A DNA stretch of 64,000 bases from Macrostomum hystrix (taxonomy: Eukaryota; Platyhelminthes; Macrostomidae). Shown here one piece after another: positions 46,794-57,623 of this stretch (position 1 is its first letter; each line of letters starts with the position of its first letter). The stretch lies in contig CATNEN010000005.1 of the NCBI GenBank assembly GCA_950097015.1, positions 1,488,001 to 1,552,000 on the forward strand. Direction: 5' to 3'. The translations under genes and the position numbers were made by a program. The notes below the pieces were generated by a model. It saw only the letters and a list, made by a program, of their open reading frames with translations. It was not told the DNA's origin and searched no databases.

Positions 46794-46796
46794 ATG
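46794..46796 (+). CDS. GAS8: GAS8 exon 1: start codon only
   Basis: AAATG|GTAAGTGTCT: the ATG is followed at once by a strong donor. Joining it to the acceptor TTTCAG|GGCAAG at 47301/47302 gives MGKKGKK, as in other GAS8 proteins that begin M-(A/G)-P/K-KKGKK. Without this exon the next in-frame ATG is at 47386, which would drop the conserved basic N-terminus. Confidence 0.75.
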
Positions 46797-49700
46797 GTAA
46801 GTGTCTGATCAAATTTACATTTTCGTGTTTTTCAAATATACATTCTTCAGCTCTCATCTAACTTTATATAAACTCTACTAGTACCAACTTAGTCTTCGTC
46901 ATGAATTTGTGTCTAGTGAATATTTATTGGTTTTAGTATGCATTTCTCATAAAAAGAAACACGTAATTCAGCTTTCATCTGCTTAGAATTTTTTTCGTTT
47001 CCTAATAATGGATAAAGACTATTAAAAATTGGTGTACATTTATGTATAAATTAAATTTATGCAATTGTTAGAGATTAGAGATAATTGTCTTCTAAGTTGA
47101 TTATGCACAACAATAATAATAAAAATATTTATAGATATATAGAATAATAAGTCGAATAGTATTTGCTATCTGTTATTATGTTGAAAAGGCATTTAAATAT
47201 GCCTTTGGCTTTACATGCAGTTTTTCCCACTAGATAGTCGTTTGCATACGTCATTGTTAATAATCATAACGCAAAACATTACCTTTCGAAAATAATTTCA
47301 GGGCAAGAAAGGAAAAAAGGGAAAGAAGTCGGGCAAGAAGGGCAAGAAGTCGGGAAAGTCCAAGACCCCGACAGTCATCGATGGCATGTCTACTGCGGAG
47401 ATGTCAAAGGAGGACCTGGAGGAGCATGTTACCCGCATCCGAGATGAGCTTCAGCGCGAGCGAGAGGAGCGCAACTACTTCCAGTTGGAACGAGACAAGA
47501 TCAACACGTTCTGGGAGATCACTAAGCGTCAACTGGAAGAGAAGAAGGCCGAGCTGCGCAACAAAGATCGCGAGATGGAGGACGCCGAAGAGCGACATCA
47601 GCTCGAGATCAAAGTCTACAAGCAGAAGGTGAAGCATCTGCTCTACGAGCATCAAAACAATATTTCAGAGTTGAAGGCTGAGAACACGGTGCAGCTGAAG
47701 CTAGCTCAGGACGAGCATCGCGACGAAGAATCCGAACTCAAGAAGGACAAGCGTCGCCTGAAGGTTGATCTGAAAGAGCAGGAGATGTCTAATCAGCAGT
47801 CCGTGAAGGAGCTGAAGCGGCACTACGAGGCCCACCTGACTGAAGTGAGAAACGATTTCGAGCGTCAGGCTCAGGAAATTGAGCAGAAATACGAGAAGAA
47901 GATGCGCCAACTGCGCGATGAGATGGACCTGCGACGCAAGACAGAAATTCACGAGGTCGAGGAGCGCAAGAACGACCAGATCAACACCCTGATGAAGAAC
48001 CACGAAAAGGCGTTCAGCGATATCAAGAACTATTACAACGACATTACGCTGAACAATTTGGCGTTGATCAACACTCTAAAAGAAAAGATCGACGAGATGA
48101 AGGCCAAGGAGGATCGGCTCGAGAAGCAGATGGCCGAGGTTATGTCCGAGAACCGACGACTGAGCGAGCCGCTTCGCCAAGCTCAGGAGGAGAACACAGA
48201 GCTCAAGCGAATTCTGGCCAACTACGAGAAGGACAAGCAGAGCCTGAAGAATGCCAAGGCGCGCATCAAAATGATGGAGGCCGAGAGGAAGAAGCTCGAA
48301 TGGGAGCACGAGGTGTTGGATCAGCGGTTTGAGAAGGTGAGAGCTAATTTATAGAGTCCAATTTATGGTTTCCGTTGCCGTGCAATTTAAAAAATGCCAC
48401 CGAATTTTTTCAGCTTCAAGAAGAGCGAGACGAACTTTATCGCAAATTCGAGAAGGCCATACATGAGGTGCAGCAGAAGAGCGGCTTGAAGAACATCTTG
48501 TTGGAGAGAAAGCTGGGCACACTGGCTGACACTCTGGAGAAGAAGGACGCCCAGCTGAACGAGGTTCTGTCGGCTTCGAATTTGGATCCGACGGCGCTCA
48601 CGGTGGTGACCAGAAAATTGGAGGTGAGTGATTTGAAAACCATTGTGACAGTCAACTGATTTGTTTGAATTATTGCGATAAGATCAAGCGATTGTTCACG
48701 CAGATTGTTGATAAGAATAATAACAAATTATTTATTGGGTCAAATGTGCAGCCCAAAGCACAGTCGCAGCTATTGCTGATCTCTCCCGTGTCTCATCTCT
48801 CTGCCGTGTCTCATCTCTCTCCCGTGTCTCATCTCTCCCGTGTCTCATCTCTCCCGTGCATCATCTCTCCCGTGTCTCATCTCTCTCCCGTGTCTCATCT
48901 CTCCCGTGTCTCATCTCTCCCGTGTCTCATCTCTCTCCCGTGTCTCATCTCTCCCGTGTCTCATCTCACTCCCGTGTCTCATCTCTCCCGTGTCTCATCT
49001 CTCTCGTGCATCATCTCTCCCGTGTCTCATCTCTCTCCCGTGTCTCATCTCTCCGTGTCTCATCTCTCTCCCGTGTCTCATCTCTCCCGTGTCTCATCTC
49101 TCCCGTGTCTCATCTCTCTCCCGTGTCTCATCTCTCCCGTGTCTCATCTCTCCCGTGTCTCATCTCTCCCGTGTCTCATCTCTCCCGTGTCTCATCTCTC
49201 CCGTGTCTCATCTTTCCCGTGTCTCATCTCTCCCGTGTCTCATCTCTCCCGTGTCTCATCTCTCCCGTGTCTCATCTTTCCCGTGTCTCATCTCTCCCGT
49301 GTCTCATCTCTCCCGTGTCTCATCTCTCCCGTGTCTCATCTCTCCCGTGTCTCATCTCTCTCCCGTGTCTCATCTCTCCCGTGTCTCATCTCTCTCCCGT
49401 GTCTCATCTCTCCCGTGTCTCATCTCTCTCCCGTGTCTCATCTCTCCCGTGTCTCATCTTTCCCGTGTCTCATCTCTCTCGGTCTAATTGTTCCTGTGTT
49501 TCATCTCCCCCTGCCTTATCTTTATCTGTCTTCTGTCCCCATGTCTATCTCCAGTCTCATCTCTTCGTGTCTTATTTTTTCTTGTGTTATCTCATTCACC
49601 AGTTGCGTATACGGCCGTTCAGTCTATGGACTGGGGTGCGCCGTACTAACTCTTATTTTTACTAGCTAACTCTTGTACCCATTTAACAGCTGGGTGAACT

Positions 49701-50086
49701 GAAGCAATGCAGAGTCAAACTGTCTTGCTAAAATACACAAATAATTCTATTTGAGTCGCGAATCGAACCCCCGACCTTTGAAATTGTCAAGTCCGACGCT
49801 CTACCGACTAGCCTACAACACCCATTGTTGTCTCTACTAAATTAATTATTATTCGTCAACCCAATCTTAGGACGTTCTGGACTCGAAGAACAGTGCCATC
49901 AAAGACTTGCAGTACGAACTGGCTAGGGTCTGCAAGGCGCACAATGACCTATTGAGAACATACGAGGCCAAGCTCAGACAGTACGGCATTCCTGTTGAAG
50001 AGCTGGGCTTCAAACCGCTCGAGTCTACAGTTGGCGGTCAGCAATTGGGCCACGGACCAGCTGGGCTAGTGTCCGCACCGCCATAG
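46794..50086 (+). CDS. GAS8: GAS8/DRC4 nexin-dynein regulatory complex subunit, 4 exons, complete
   Basis: Coiled-coil subunit of the nexin-dynein regulatory complex that coordinates dynein arms in motile cilia and flagella (trypanin/PF2 orthologue). Exons: 46794-46796 (ATG only), 47302-48336, 48414-48623, 49871-50086; all junctions are phase 0 and GT-AG, giving 487 residues (human 478). A Gly/Lys-rich N-terminus ([20 protein letters not shown]) precedes the conserved [23 protein letters not shown]-free coiled coil [54 protein letters not shown] and [20 protein letters not shown], ending [16 protein letters not shown]. The match runs over the whole length without gaps, so this is an orthologue and not just any coiled-coil protein. 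Presence implies the animal has motile cilia or flagellated sperm. Intron 3 carries the 16-bp array and a SINE. Confidence 0.96.
48775..49560. repeat. 16-bp minisatellite, GAS8 intron 3
   Basis: About 44 copies of ATCTCTCCCGTGTCTC, the reverse complement of the UTX intron 7 unit, with ATCTCTCTCCCGTGTC length variants. It becomes degenerate after 49480. Open frames of over 200 codons in three plus frames are repeat artefacts. Confidence 0.96.
49598..49823 (-). mobile_element. tRNA-derived SINE (family A), best copy, GAS8 intron 3
   Basis: On minus it begins with a tRNA-like head: TGTAGGCTAGTCGGTAGAGC (A box), then AAAGGTCGGGGGTTCGATTC (B box). The core contains the complement of CATTTAACAGCTGGGTGAAC and the distal part GCGTATACGGCCGTTCAGTC, shared with the 9.8-kb copy. 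It lies between the 16-bp array and exon 4. Confidence 0.8.
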
Positions 50087-50452
50087 CAACAGAAACTCGA
50101 CCAATGTCCCAACCCCGAAAAAAAAGATTGTCGTTATCCTAGGCAAAATTCAATACAATTCCAATTTGTGCGACAGAAATTAAAGTGTCTGAAGACGTGT
50201 CTAAAGAAATGCCGTCGATTCATTTAAACATAAATAACTGTCCTGTTTCGTTTTGGATGAGAAAAATGTCTGATGCAGAAACCGCGTTTTTTATTTTTTG
50301 TTATATTTAAATACTATGTATTTTGAATTGCTATGCTGTACTAATAATTTCTGTCTGATGCTTATTTTAATTTAGATCAGGAAAATCCGTTCTTTTCAAC
50401 GTTTGGAATAGTGGTCCGTGCTGACTTTTTAATTTAATATTTTCAAAAACAC

Positions 50453-50458
50453 AATAAA
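50453..50458 (+). promoter_or_regulatory. Possible polyadenylation signal, GAS8
   Basis: AATAAA about 365 nt after the GAS8 stop. An earlier ATTAAA variant near 50179 is an alternative. The 3' flank 50087-50580 is otherwise AT-rich without features. Confidence 0.4.
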
Positions 50459-50582
50459 AATTAAGCATCGAAAGATAAAGACTGCTACAGGTTACAATTT
50501 ACTAAAAAAGTATTTGATGCTCTACCTGTTTTTTTACTGTGAAGTTGTTTACTTTTAAAATAATACCTATCAAGATACGTGG

Positions 50583-51200
50583 CGTAGACACAGCGACAGG
50601 GAGAGATTAGACAATGGAGAATGAGACAGGGGAGAGATGAGACCGGGAAGAGATGAGACCGGGGAGAGATGAGACACGGGATAGATGAGACAGGAGAGAG
50701 ATGAGACAGTGGAGAGATGAGACATGGGAGAGATGAGACTTAGAGATGAGACAGGGGAGAGATGACACGGAGAGATGAGACCGGGGAGAGATGAGACCGG
50801 GGAGAGATGAGACCGGGGAGAGATGAGACCGGGGAGAGATGAGATATTGGAGAGAAGAGACAGGGAAGAGATGAGACAGTGGAGTGATGAGACAGGGAGA
50901 GATGAGACAGGGGAGAGATGAGACAGGGGAGAGATGAGACTTAGAGATGAGACAGGGGAGAGATGAGACGGAGAGATGAGACAGGGGAGAGATGAGACAG
51001 TGGAGTGATGAGACAGGGGAGAGATGAGACAGGCAGAGATGAGACAGGGGAGTGATGAGACAGGGGAGAGATGAGACACGGGAGAGATGAGACACGGGGC
51101 AGATGAGACACGGGGCAGATGAGACACGGGAGAGAGATTAGACACGGGGCAGATGAGACACGGGAGAGAGATGAGACACGGGGGAGATGAGACACTGGAT
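50583..51200. repeat. 16-bp-family minisatellite, intergenic
   Basis: GAGACAGGGGAGAGAT-type units, the purine-rich orientation on plus, with variants GAGACCGGGGAGAGAT, GAGACAGTGGAGTGAT and GAGACTTAGAGAT. More heterogeneous than the other four loci. It lies between GAS8 and the MRH gene; 51201-51561 contains nothing else recognisable and is probably the MRH gene's promoter. Confidence 0.94.
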
Positions 51201-51561
51201 CTCTTAGCAACACGAAATTTAAACATATTATTTGAGAAAGTTCAGTATCCAGACAGCTATATTTTATATTCAACCGCACACAATTATTCAAACTGATAAG
51301 AGTCACAAAGTGTCACAGAACAGGTCATTTATGCAAATCTATATGTACACTGAGTCTTACACTAGCATATAGGCATAGATTGCCAGCTAGATTGAAATAG
51401 TTTTGGAAATGTTAAAGTTTGCGCTATGCACAGAGTTCAACAAAAAAGAGTCATATAGCTTTAAAGAGAGATTAAAATTAAACAGTTTGCCAATAGAAGA
51501 GCGGCATAGAGGCTCTGCTAGCAGCGTTAATTCTATTGATTAGGAGAGCCAATAAAAATCA

Positions 51562-54089
51562 ATGCAGCATTTTCGTTCAGCTGTGTCTCTACTGTTGACG
51601 CTGACTTTGACAGTTCTAGTGACCAGATCGCACAGCGCTGCTCCAGTGTGTACTCGCCAAATGTCGCCGTGCTCCTGCGAAACTGACGATGGCGGCGTGA
51701 TTGATTTGTCGCCGTTATCGTCTCCAGCTGGTTATCCGTTTAGCGACAGCATCAGCTCTGGACAGGACAGCTACAAATTTAGTCCGTGCATTGGCCAGCT
51801 GTGCGGTAATAATTTTGACACATCAGTGTGCGAGTATTACGGAAGCAGTGTGAGTTTGATTGCTTTGTTATTCCATGGCTTGATTGGTTTTAATTTCTGT
51901 CGTATTGTTAGATTGGTAGTTTCACTGGGATTTATTTGCCAGTGGAGAGATGAGTCTGGGACAGGAGATAAGAGAGGGATGAGATAGGACAGTGAGAGAT
52001 TAGACAGGAGAGAGATAATACATGGAAGTATTGGAAGAGACGGGAGAGATTAGAAACGGAAGAGATGAGACAAAGGAGACATAAGACACAGAAGAGATGG
52101 GACACTGGAAAAATGAGATATGGGAGAGAAGAGACACAGGAGAGATGAGACTTGGGGTATGAGACACGGGAGAGAAGAGACACGGAAGAGAAGAGACACG
52201 GGAGAGATGAGACACGGGAGAGAAGAGACACGGGAGAGATGAGACACGGGAGAGAAGAGACACGGGAGAGATGAGACACGGGAGAGATGAGACACGGGAG
52301 AGATGAGACACGGGAGAGATGAGACACGGGAGAGAAGAGACACGGGAGAGAAGAGACACGGGAGAGATGAGACACGGGAGAGAAGAGACACGGGAGAGAT
52401 CAGACAGGGAGAGATGAGACACGGGAGAGATGAGGCACGGGAGAGATGAGACACGGCAGAGATTAGACACGGCAGAGATGAGAAATGGCAGAGATGAGAC
52501 ACGGCAGAGATGAGAAATGGCAGAGATGAGACACGGCAAAGATGAGAAATGGCAGAGATGAGACACGGCAGAGATGAGAAATGGCAGAGATGAGAAATGG
52601 CAGAGATGAGACACGGCAGAGATGAGACACGGCAAAGATGAGACAGGGAGAGATGAGACACGGCAGAGATGAGACAGGGAGAGATGAGACACGGCAGAGA
52701 TGAGACACGGTAGAGATGAGACACGGCAGAGATGAGACACGGCAGAGATGAGACACGGCAGAGATGAGACACGGCAGAGATGAGACAGGGAGAGATGAGA
52801 CACGGCAGAGATGAGACACGGGAGAGATGAGACACGGCAGAGATGAGACACGGCAGAGATGAGACACGGCAGAGATGAGAAACGGCAGAGATGAGAAATA
52901 GCAGAGATGAGACACGGCAGAGATGAGACACGGCAGAGATGAGACACGGCAGAGATGAGACACGGCAGAGATGAGACACGGCAGAGATGAGACACGGCAG
53001 AGATGAGACACGGCAGAGATGAGACACGGCAGAGATGAGACACGGCAGAGATGAGACACGGCAGAGATGAGACACGGCAGAGATGAGACAGGGAGAGATG
53101 AGACACGGCAGAGATGAGACAGGGAGAGATGAGACACGGGAGAGATGAGACACGGCAGAGATGAGACACGGCAGAGATGAGACACGGCAGAGATGAGAAA
53201 CGGCAGAGATGAGAAATGGCAGAGATGAGACACGGCAGAGATGAGACACGGCAGAGATGAGACACGGCAGAGATGAGACACGGCAGAGATGAGACACGGC
53301 AGAGATGAGACACGGCAGAGATGAGACACGGCAGAGATGAGACACGGCAGAGATGAGACACGGCAGAGATGAGACACGGCAGAGATGAGACAGGGAGAGA
53401 TGAGACACGGCAGAGATGAGACAGGGAGAGATGAGACCTGGGAGTGAAAAGCAAATGCATTCCAACACCCGCAATTGTTAGACTCTTCCCATCGGCACAG
53501 CAGCGAGTGCAAAGTTCTCAACTAATCCTGCACGCGGACTTGAGATTGTTTACACTGACAACCGGGCGGGCCTGTTGTACACGTCGCATGTGGTCTTAGT
53601 GTGCGACCCCGCTGCTGAAAGGTGAATTAAACAATAATGCGGGGGCATTCCTACAAGTGCATCGATTTAAATAAAAAATGCCAACACAATACGCATTTAT
53701 TCATCGCATTCCGCTAAAAAATAAATAGACCTGAGTTCTCAGCCGAGGGAGGAATCTATGACATCTATATGCACCTGAGGAGCAAGTACGCCTGTTCCAA
53801 CGGCGGCGGTGGCGGCGGTGGCGGCGGCGGTGGCGGCGACGGCATCAGTCTGGGCGACATTCTCTGCATCATATTCCTTAGCAGCCTAGTCCTGTACCTG
53901 TGTCTTGGCCTGATGGCTAATAAATTCTTACGCGGCAAGGCGGGCTCGGAGCTTTTACCGAATCGCGACTTCTGGATGTCTGTACCTGGCTACGTGAAAG
54001 ATGGTTTTCTATTCAGTCTGGCAAAACTTGGTTGCTATAAGGGTGGGATAAGTGGGGGCAGCTCCACGGGTGGTTACGAAGCAATGTAG
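51562..54089 (+). CDS. MRH-domain type I membrane protein (CD-M6PR-like), 3 exons
   Basis: Likely sorting receptor of the Golgi-endosome route related to the cation-dependent mannose-6-phosphate receptor or ATG27. Exons 51562-51849, 53482-53621 and 53729-54089; phases 0 and 2, 262 residues. Signal peptide about 1-25 (hydrophobic LLLTLTLTVLV). The luminal MRH-like domain has many cysteines: PCSCETDDGGVIDLSPL, YKFSPCIGQLCG, VVLVCDPAAE and IYDIYMHLRSKYAC. A run of 12 glycines (168-179) joins it to one transmembrane helix (about 186-207). The cytoplasmic tail has the family motif LLPNRDFWMSVPGYVKDGFL. An in-frame TAA 9 nt upstream supports the start. The small middle exon was found from frame and the conserved VLVCDPA. 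I did not identify every sugar-binding residue, so ligand specificity is open. Intron 1 holds a 1.5-kb array. Confidence 0.82.
51945..53445. repeat. 16-bp minisatellite, MRH gene intron 1, two subfamilies
   Basis: About 93 copies. The left third (52130-52450) is the GAGACACGGGAGAGAT type, mixed with AGAAGAGACACGG. The right two thirds are GAGACACGGCAGAGAT with interspersed GAGACAGGGAGAGAT. A block with GAGAAACGGCAGAGATGAG near 52878 recurs near 53193, about 315 bp away. Long minus-strand frames (up to 486 codons) are spurious. Confidence 0.96.
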
Positions 54090-54124
54090 CTTGCTTCCTC
54101 AAATTTTCACTCTAACAGTATCTA

Positions 54125-54412
54125 ACAGGGGTTACTGGTTCTGTCTAACAGGTAGCGTTTCTGTCTAACAGGTAGCGTTTCTGTCTAACAGGTAACGTTT
54201 CTGTCTAACAGGTAACGTTTCTGTCTAACAGGTAACGTTTCTGTCTAACAGGTAACGTTTCTGTCTAACAGGTAACGTTTCTGTCTAACAGGTAACGTTT
54301 CTGTCTAACAGGTAACGTTTCTGTCTAACAGGTAACGTTTCTGTCTAACAGGTAACGTTTCTGTCTAACAGGTAACGTTTCTGTCTAACAGGTAACGTTT
54401 CTGTCTCGCAGA
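54125..54412. repeat. 20-bp array with repeated AG|GT splice-like junctions
   Basis: About 14 near-identical copies of TTTCTGTCTAACAGGTAACG (GTAGCG in the first ones), starting 36 nt after the MRH stop codon. Each unit has a pyrimidine run, a branch-like CTAAC, CAG and then GTAACG: a 3' splice site fused to a 5' splice site. The array is probably in the 3' UTR. Confidence 0.95.
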
Positions 54413-54729
54413 AACATGTTATCTCTAAATGCAAAGGAAAAAGTCTAAAAAAGAGAATGTGGCCAATAGCGCGTGTTTCATAAGTGGGAGCCCCATCACT
54501 CAGGTCACCCTTAACATTTTACTTATTTTCCTGTCAATTGAATTTGAATCAGTGAATTGAATGCTTTCATAACCTGAGAAATATACGTAAAGTTAACTGA
54601 TTAAGATTCACTATATAATTGATTGTTTTGTTTTTATACTAACTGTTGGTCTAAATGGTAGATTAATTTTTTTGAAATATTTTGAACAGATGCGAATTAG
54701 TTTGCGCAGCCGTTGCTATGGTGTCTAAT

Positions 54730-54735
54730 AATAAA
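54730..54735 (+). promoter_or_regulatory. Possible polyadenylation signal, MRH gene
   Basis: AATAAA about 640 nt after the stop and downstream of the 20-bp array. If used, the array is part of the mature 3' UTR. The following 54736-55618 shows no gene or repeat. Confidence 0.35.
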
Positions 54736-55618
54736 ATTCATTCCGAGGTCGTGCTACTCTGAGTGCACGTGACTTTTGACGTGATTTCATCGTGACTTCA
54801 TAGAAAGACATCACCCCTCGATGTACTGAGCAGCAGCAGGTCGGGTGACCATCGAGTCACCCGAGTTCTCACTGACCTGCTCACTGACCAGATGCTGGCC
54901 TTCATTGGAAGAGACGCCCTGCCGCCCTGAAGGTGTTCGTGACGTCACTCAGCGACTGCTGGGTCAGCATCCAAAGTCCGGTAGACAACTCCACTGGACT
55001 TCCATATCTCCGACACGAGATATTTCTATAACGACTATCTGAAAAAAAATTAAAATGATTTAAGCGCTGTCAGAAATGACACCAGGCAGAACTGGGCTGA
55101 CTTTTCGAGCTCGATCCTTAATGCCAACAGGTTCAGCGTAGCAGCATACTCATGCTAATGCTCATGTATTGATGTCAGTTGCCATATCGAGATAGCTGGT
55201 CCAGGATGTCGAAGTCCATTTGCATTTTGTCTATTAGAAATTCTATTTCTGTAATAAATCTATTTAGAAGATGCTTTAAGCTCACATCTTTTGACTTATT
55301 ACAAAAATTATTTACATTAATTTCCTATAAAATGCAGACACAAGTCCTATGAATGTTGAGTAGTTTTGAATATTTGTATAGTGGACTAGCCATTTTGCCC
55401 CCTCTCCCAATGAGTACGCTTAAACATTGCAATCTAAATATTTTAGTTTTTTTAATTTAGCGATCATCCATAACTTGAAAAAGCAGCGATTCGATTGTAA
55501 TGTTAATTGAAATAAAATCTTGAATTAATAATTAACATTAATAACAGCTTCTTTTGAGCTCAAATAGTATATTAAACAGTCTTTTCACGTCTTTAAATAC
55601 TCAGATGGAAATCTATAT

Positions 55619-55624
55619 TTTATT
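55619..55624 (-). promoter_or_regulatory. Possible polyadenylation signal for the unknown minus-strand gene
   Basis: AATAAA on minus about 180 nt after the stop at 55805, in AT-rich sequence. Confidence 0.4.
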
Positions 55625-55804
55625 AATAAAAACTCAATATAAGCTAATAATACTTAGGAGCTAACTGCAGCTGCACTACAAAATGTCTTCTACGTAACAC
55701 GGTTCATCCTTAAATTAAAAGGGTAAAACAATTAGCAAAAGTTATGTTTCTTTTCTGCAAATAAACAAGCCTCCACACAAAGCTACTGAAGCCGGCACAG
55801 AGTT

Positions 55805-56992
55805 TTAGCCGGTGATACGTGTCTGCGGAGCAGTCTGACGGTAGTTTCTGACGGTAGGTGTACTTGAGAATTTCATGGATTCAGGGTATGTGGCGAAGCG
55901 CATTAGCTGAGGAAAGAAGGACTCCATCTCCTTTACAGCTCGCACTATTGAGTGCCAGCTGGCTCCTCTCACAACTAACACTCGGCGAGGCAGCGACTTG
56001 TATAACTCTAAATGGCCAATCCGCACGCTAACCTGCGAGCCAATGGGTGAGCGAGTTACTCTGAGGATCAGCGGAGTGACTCCGAGTTAGCAAGTCATTC
56101 TAAGAGTGAGCAAGTGACTCTAAGAGCGAGCGAGTGACACTGAGAGCGGGTGAGTGACACTGAGAATGAGCGATTGACTCTGAGAGTGATCGAGTGACTC
56201 TGAGAGTGATCGAGTGACTCTGACTGTGATCGAGTGACTCTGAGAGTGATCGAGTGACTCTGAGAGTGATCGAGTGACTCTGAGAGTGATCGAGTGACTC
56301 TGACGGTGATCGAGTGACTCTGAGAGTGAGCGAGTGACACTGACTGTGATCGAGTGCCTCTGAGAGTGAGCGAGTCACACTGAAAATGAGCGAGTGACTC
56401 TGTGAGTTAGCGAGTGACTATGAGTGACTTTTGCGAGTGAGCGGAGTGACTTTAAGAGTGAGCGGAGTGAATCTGAGAGGGTGTGCGGAGTGGTTTAAGA
56501 GTAGGCGAAATACAGTAAGAGTGACTGTGATTGCAAGTGAATTTGACATGCAGACACATAATACAGGTAAATAGCAGAAGTGAATAGTCAGCAGCATACC
56601 TGGCACCTGTTCATGATAGCTATCAATCTTCGATCAGTTGGAAATGCCTCAACCTGCGCCTTAATAATCGGTTCAAGCAGCCTATCACAGTCTCCACTAG
56701 GCGTGTAAACATAGAACCAATAGTGCACTGGTAAGTTAAGCACCGGTGTTAGCTTTGCTGGCACAAAGTCTGGATGTGAAAGCGGTTGCGAGGGCTTGTC
56801 TGACTTGTCCTTATTTTCTTCCACAAGTTCTAAGTGTGCGCGCGCATTTTGGACGACTGAGACCGGCAAGTCATCAGTTTGTTCGCTGCCTTCCGCCGAC
56901 TTGTTATCATTTCGCGTCTGATTCGGAGTGCTCTTCACAATGCTACTTTTGCGCCATCTGTACCACCAACCTTTTACCTTACATGGAGCCAT
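55805..56992 (-). CDS. Unrecognised two-exon gene, 206 residues
   Basis: I do not recognise the family. Exon A 56600-56992 (131 codons, donor CAG|GTATGC) joins in phase 0 to exon B 55805-56032 (acceptor CGCAG|GTTAGC). The protein starts MAPCKVKGWWYRWRKSS, has a hydrophilic Ser/Asp/Gln-rich stretch to about residue 80, then a compact part: LPVHYWFYVYTPSGDCDRLL, EPIIKAQVEAFPTDRRL, RIGHLELYKSLPRRVLVV and WHSIVRAVKEMESFFPQLMR. No signal peptide or transmembrane helix is evident. Codon texture, clean splice sites and stop-to-polyA spacing look genuine. An acceptor-like TTCTGTTAG|GTT just upstream (57005) could link it to the open exon at 57624-57833. Intron 56033-56599 has a 20-bp array. Confidence 0.6.
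56040..56475. repeat. 20-bp minisatellite in the unknown gene's intron
   Basis: About 18 copies of GAGTGACTCTGAGAGTGATC, with GAGTGACACTGAGAGCGAGC-type variants at the edges. It starts about 10 bp from exon B. Confidence 0.94.
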
Positions 56993-57274
56993 ATATATAG
57001 CAACCTAACAGAAGTATTTTAGCTAAGATTGATAATACTGCCAGTGTGCACAGATGATGTGTATACAATCCGTGTAATTGCTGATTCCATTTGATCTTTA
57101 TGTCTATGGTCTGATGAATTTCTCAGGGTGGTAACCTACTAGCTAACTTTAGACCAAAAAAATATAATTTCTATAATTTTTATAATTTCTAAGGATCCTA
57201 TTTTTTTATCTCTTCGCATTTTTACGCTACATCCGTCAAGAAACGTATAAAGCTTCAATTAGTTATGCTGAAAA

Positions 57275-57430
57275 TCTAACTGTGTCTCATCTCTCTCGAG
57301 TCTTATCTCTATCGAGAGTGTCATCTCTCTATCCCTGTCTGATCTCTCTCTTCCTCATCTCTCCACTGTCGTATGTCCCCCACTGTATTATATCTCTTCC
57401 CATCTAATTTCGCTGCTGTCTCATAATGTA
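57275..57430. repeat. Degenerate remnant of the 16-bp family
   Basis: TGTCTCATCTCTCTCGAGTC, then TTATCTCTATCGAGAG and CTGTCTGATCTCTCTC-like units, diverged from ATCTCTCCCGTGTCTC. It may be a decayed fifth locus of the family. Confidence 0.5.
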
Positions 57431-57623
57431 CGATCTATAATCTTGCCCGATCTCAAGTCTCCCCAGTTTTATCCCTCCGATTTCCCCTGCCTATCACTTG
57501 CCACAATTAATTAGGGCCCATTTTTCGGCCCTATATATGTGCTATGTCTACAAGCTAGCTAGGTTGTCGACAAGCTAGGTTCTTTCACAGTGACTGTCAC
57601 ACAAATTTATTTATCGGGGTAAC

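Noticed and set aside
52000-53521. Three overlapping frames of 350-490 codons on minus
   Set aside because: 16-bp minisatellite read in all three frames; it lies within an intron of the MRH gene on the other strand.
53769-54089. MRH exon 3 as an independent 106-residue gene
   Set aside because: The frame extends upstream in phase with a good acceptor and joins a luminal domain with signal peptide; alone it would lack a signal sequence and half of the MRH fold.
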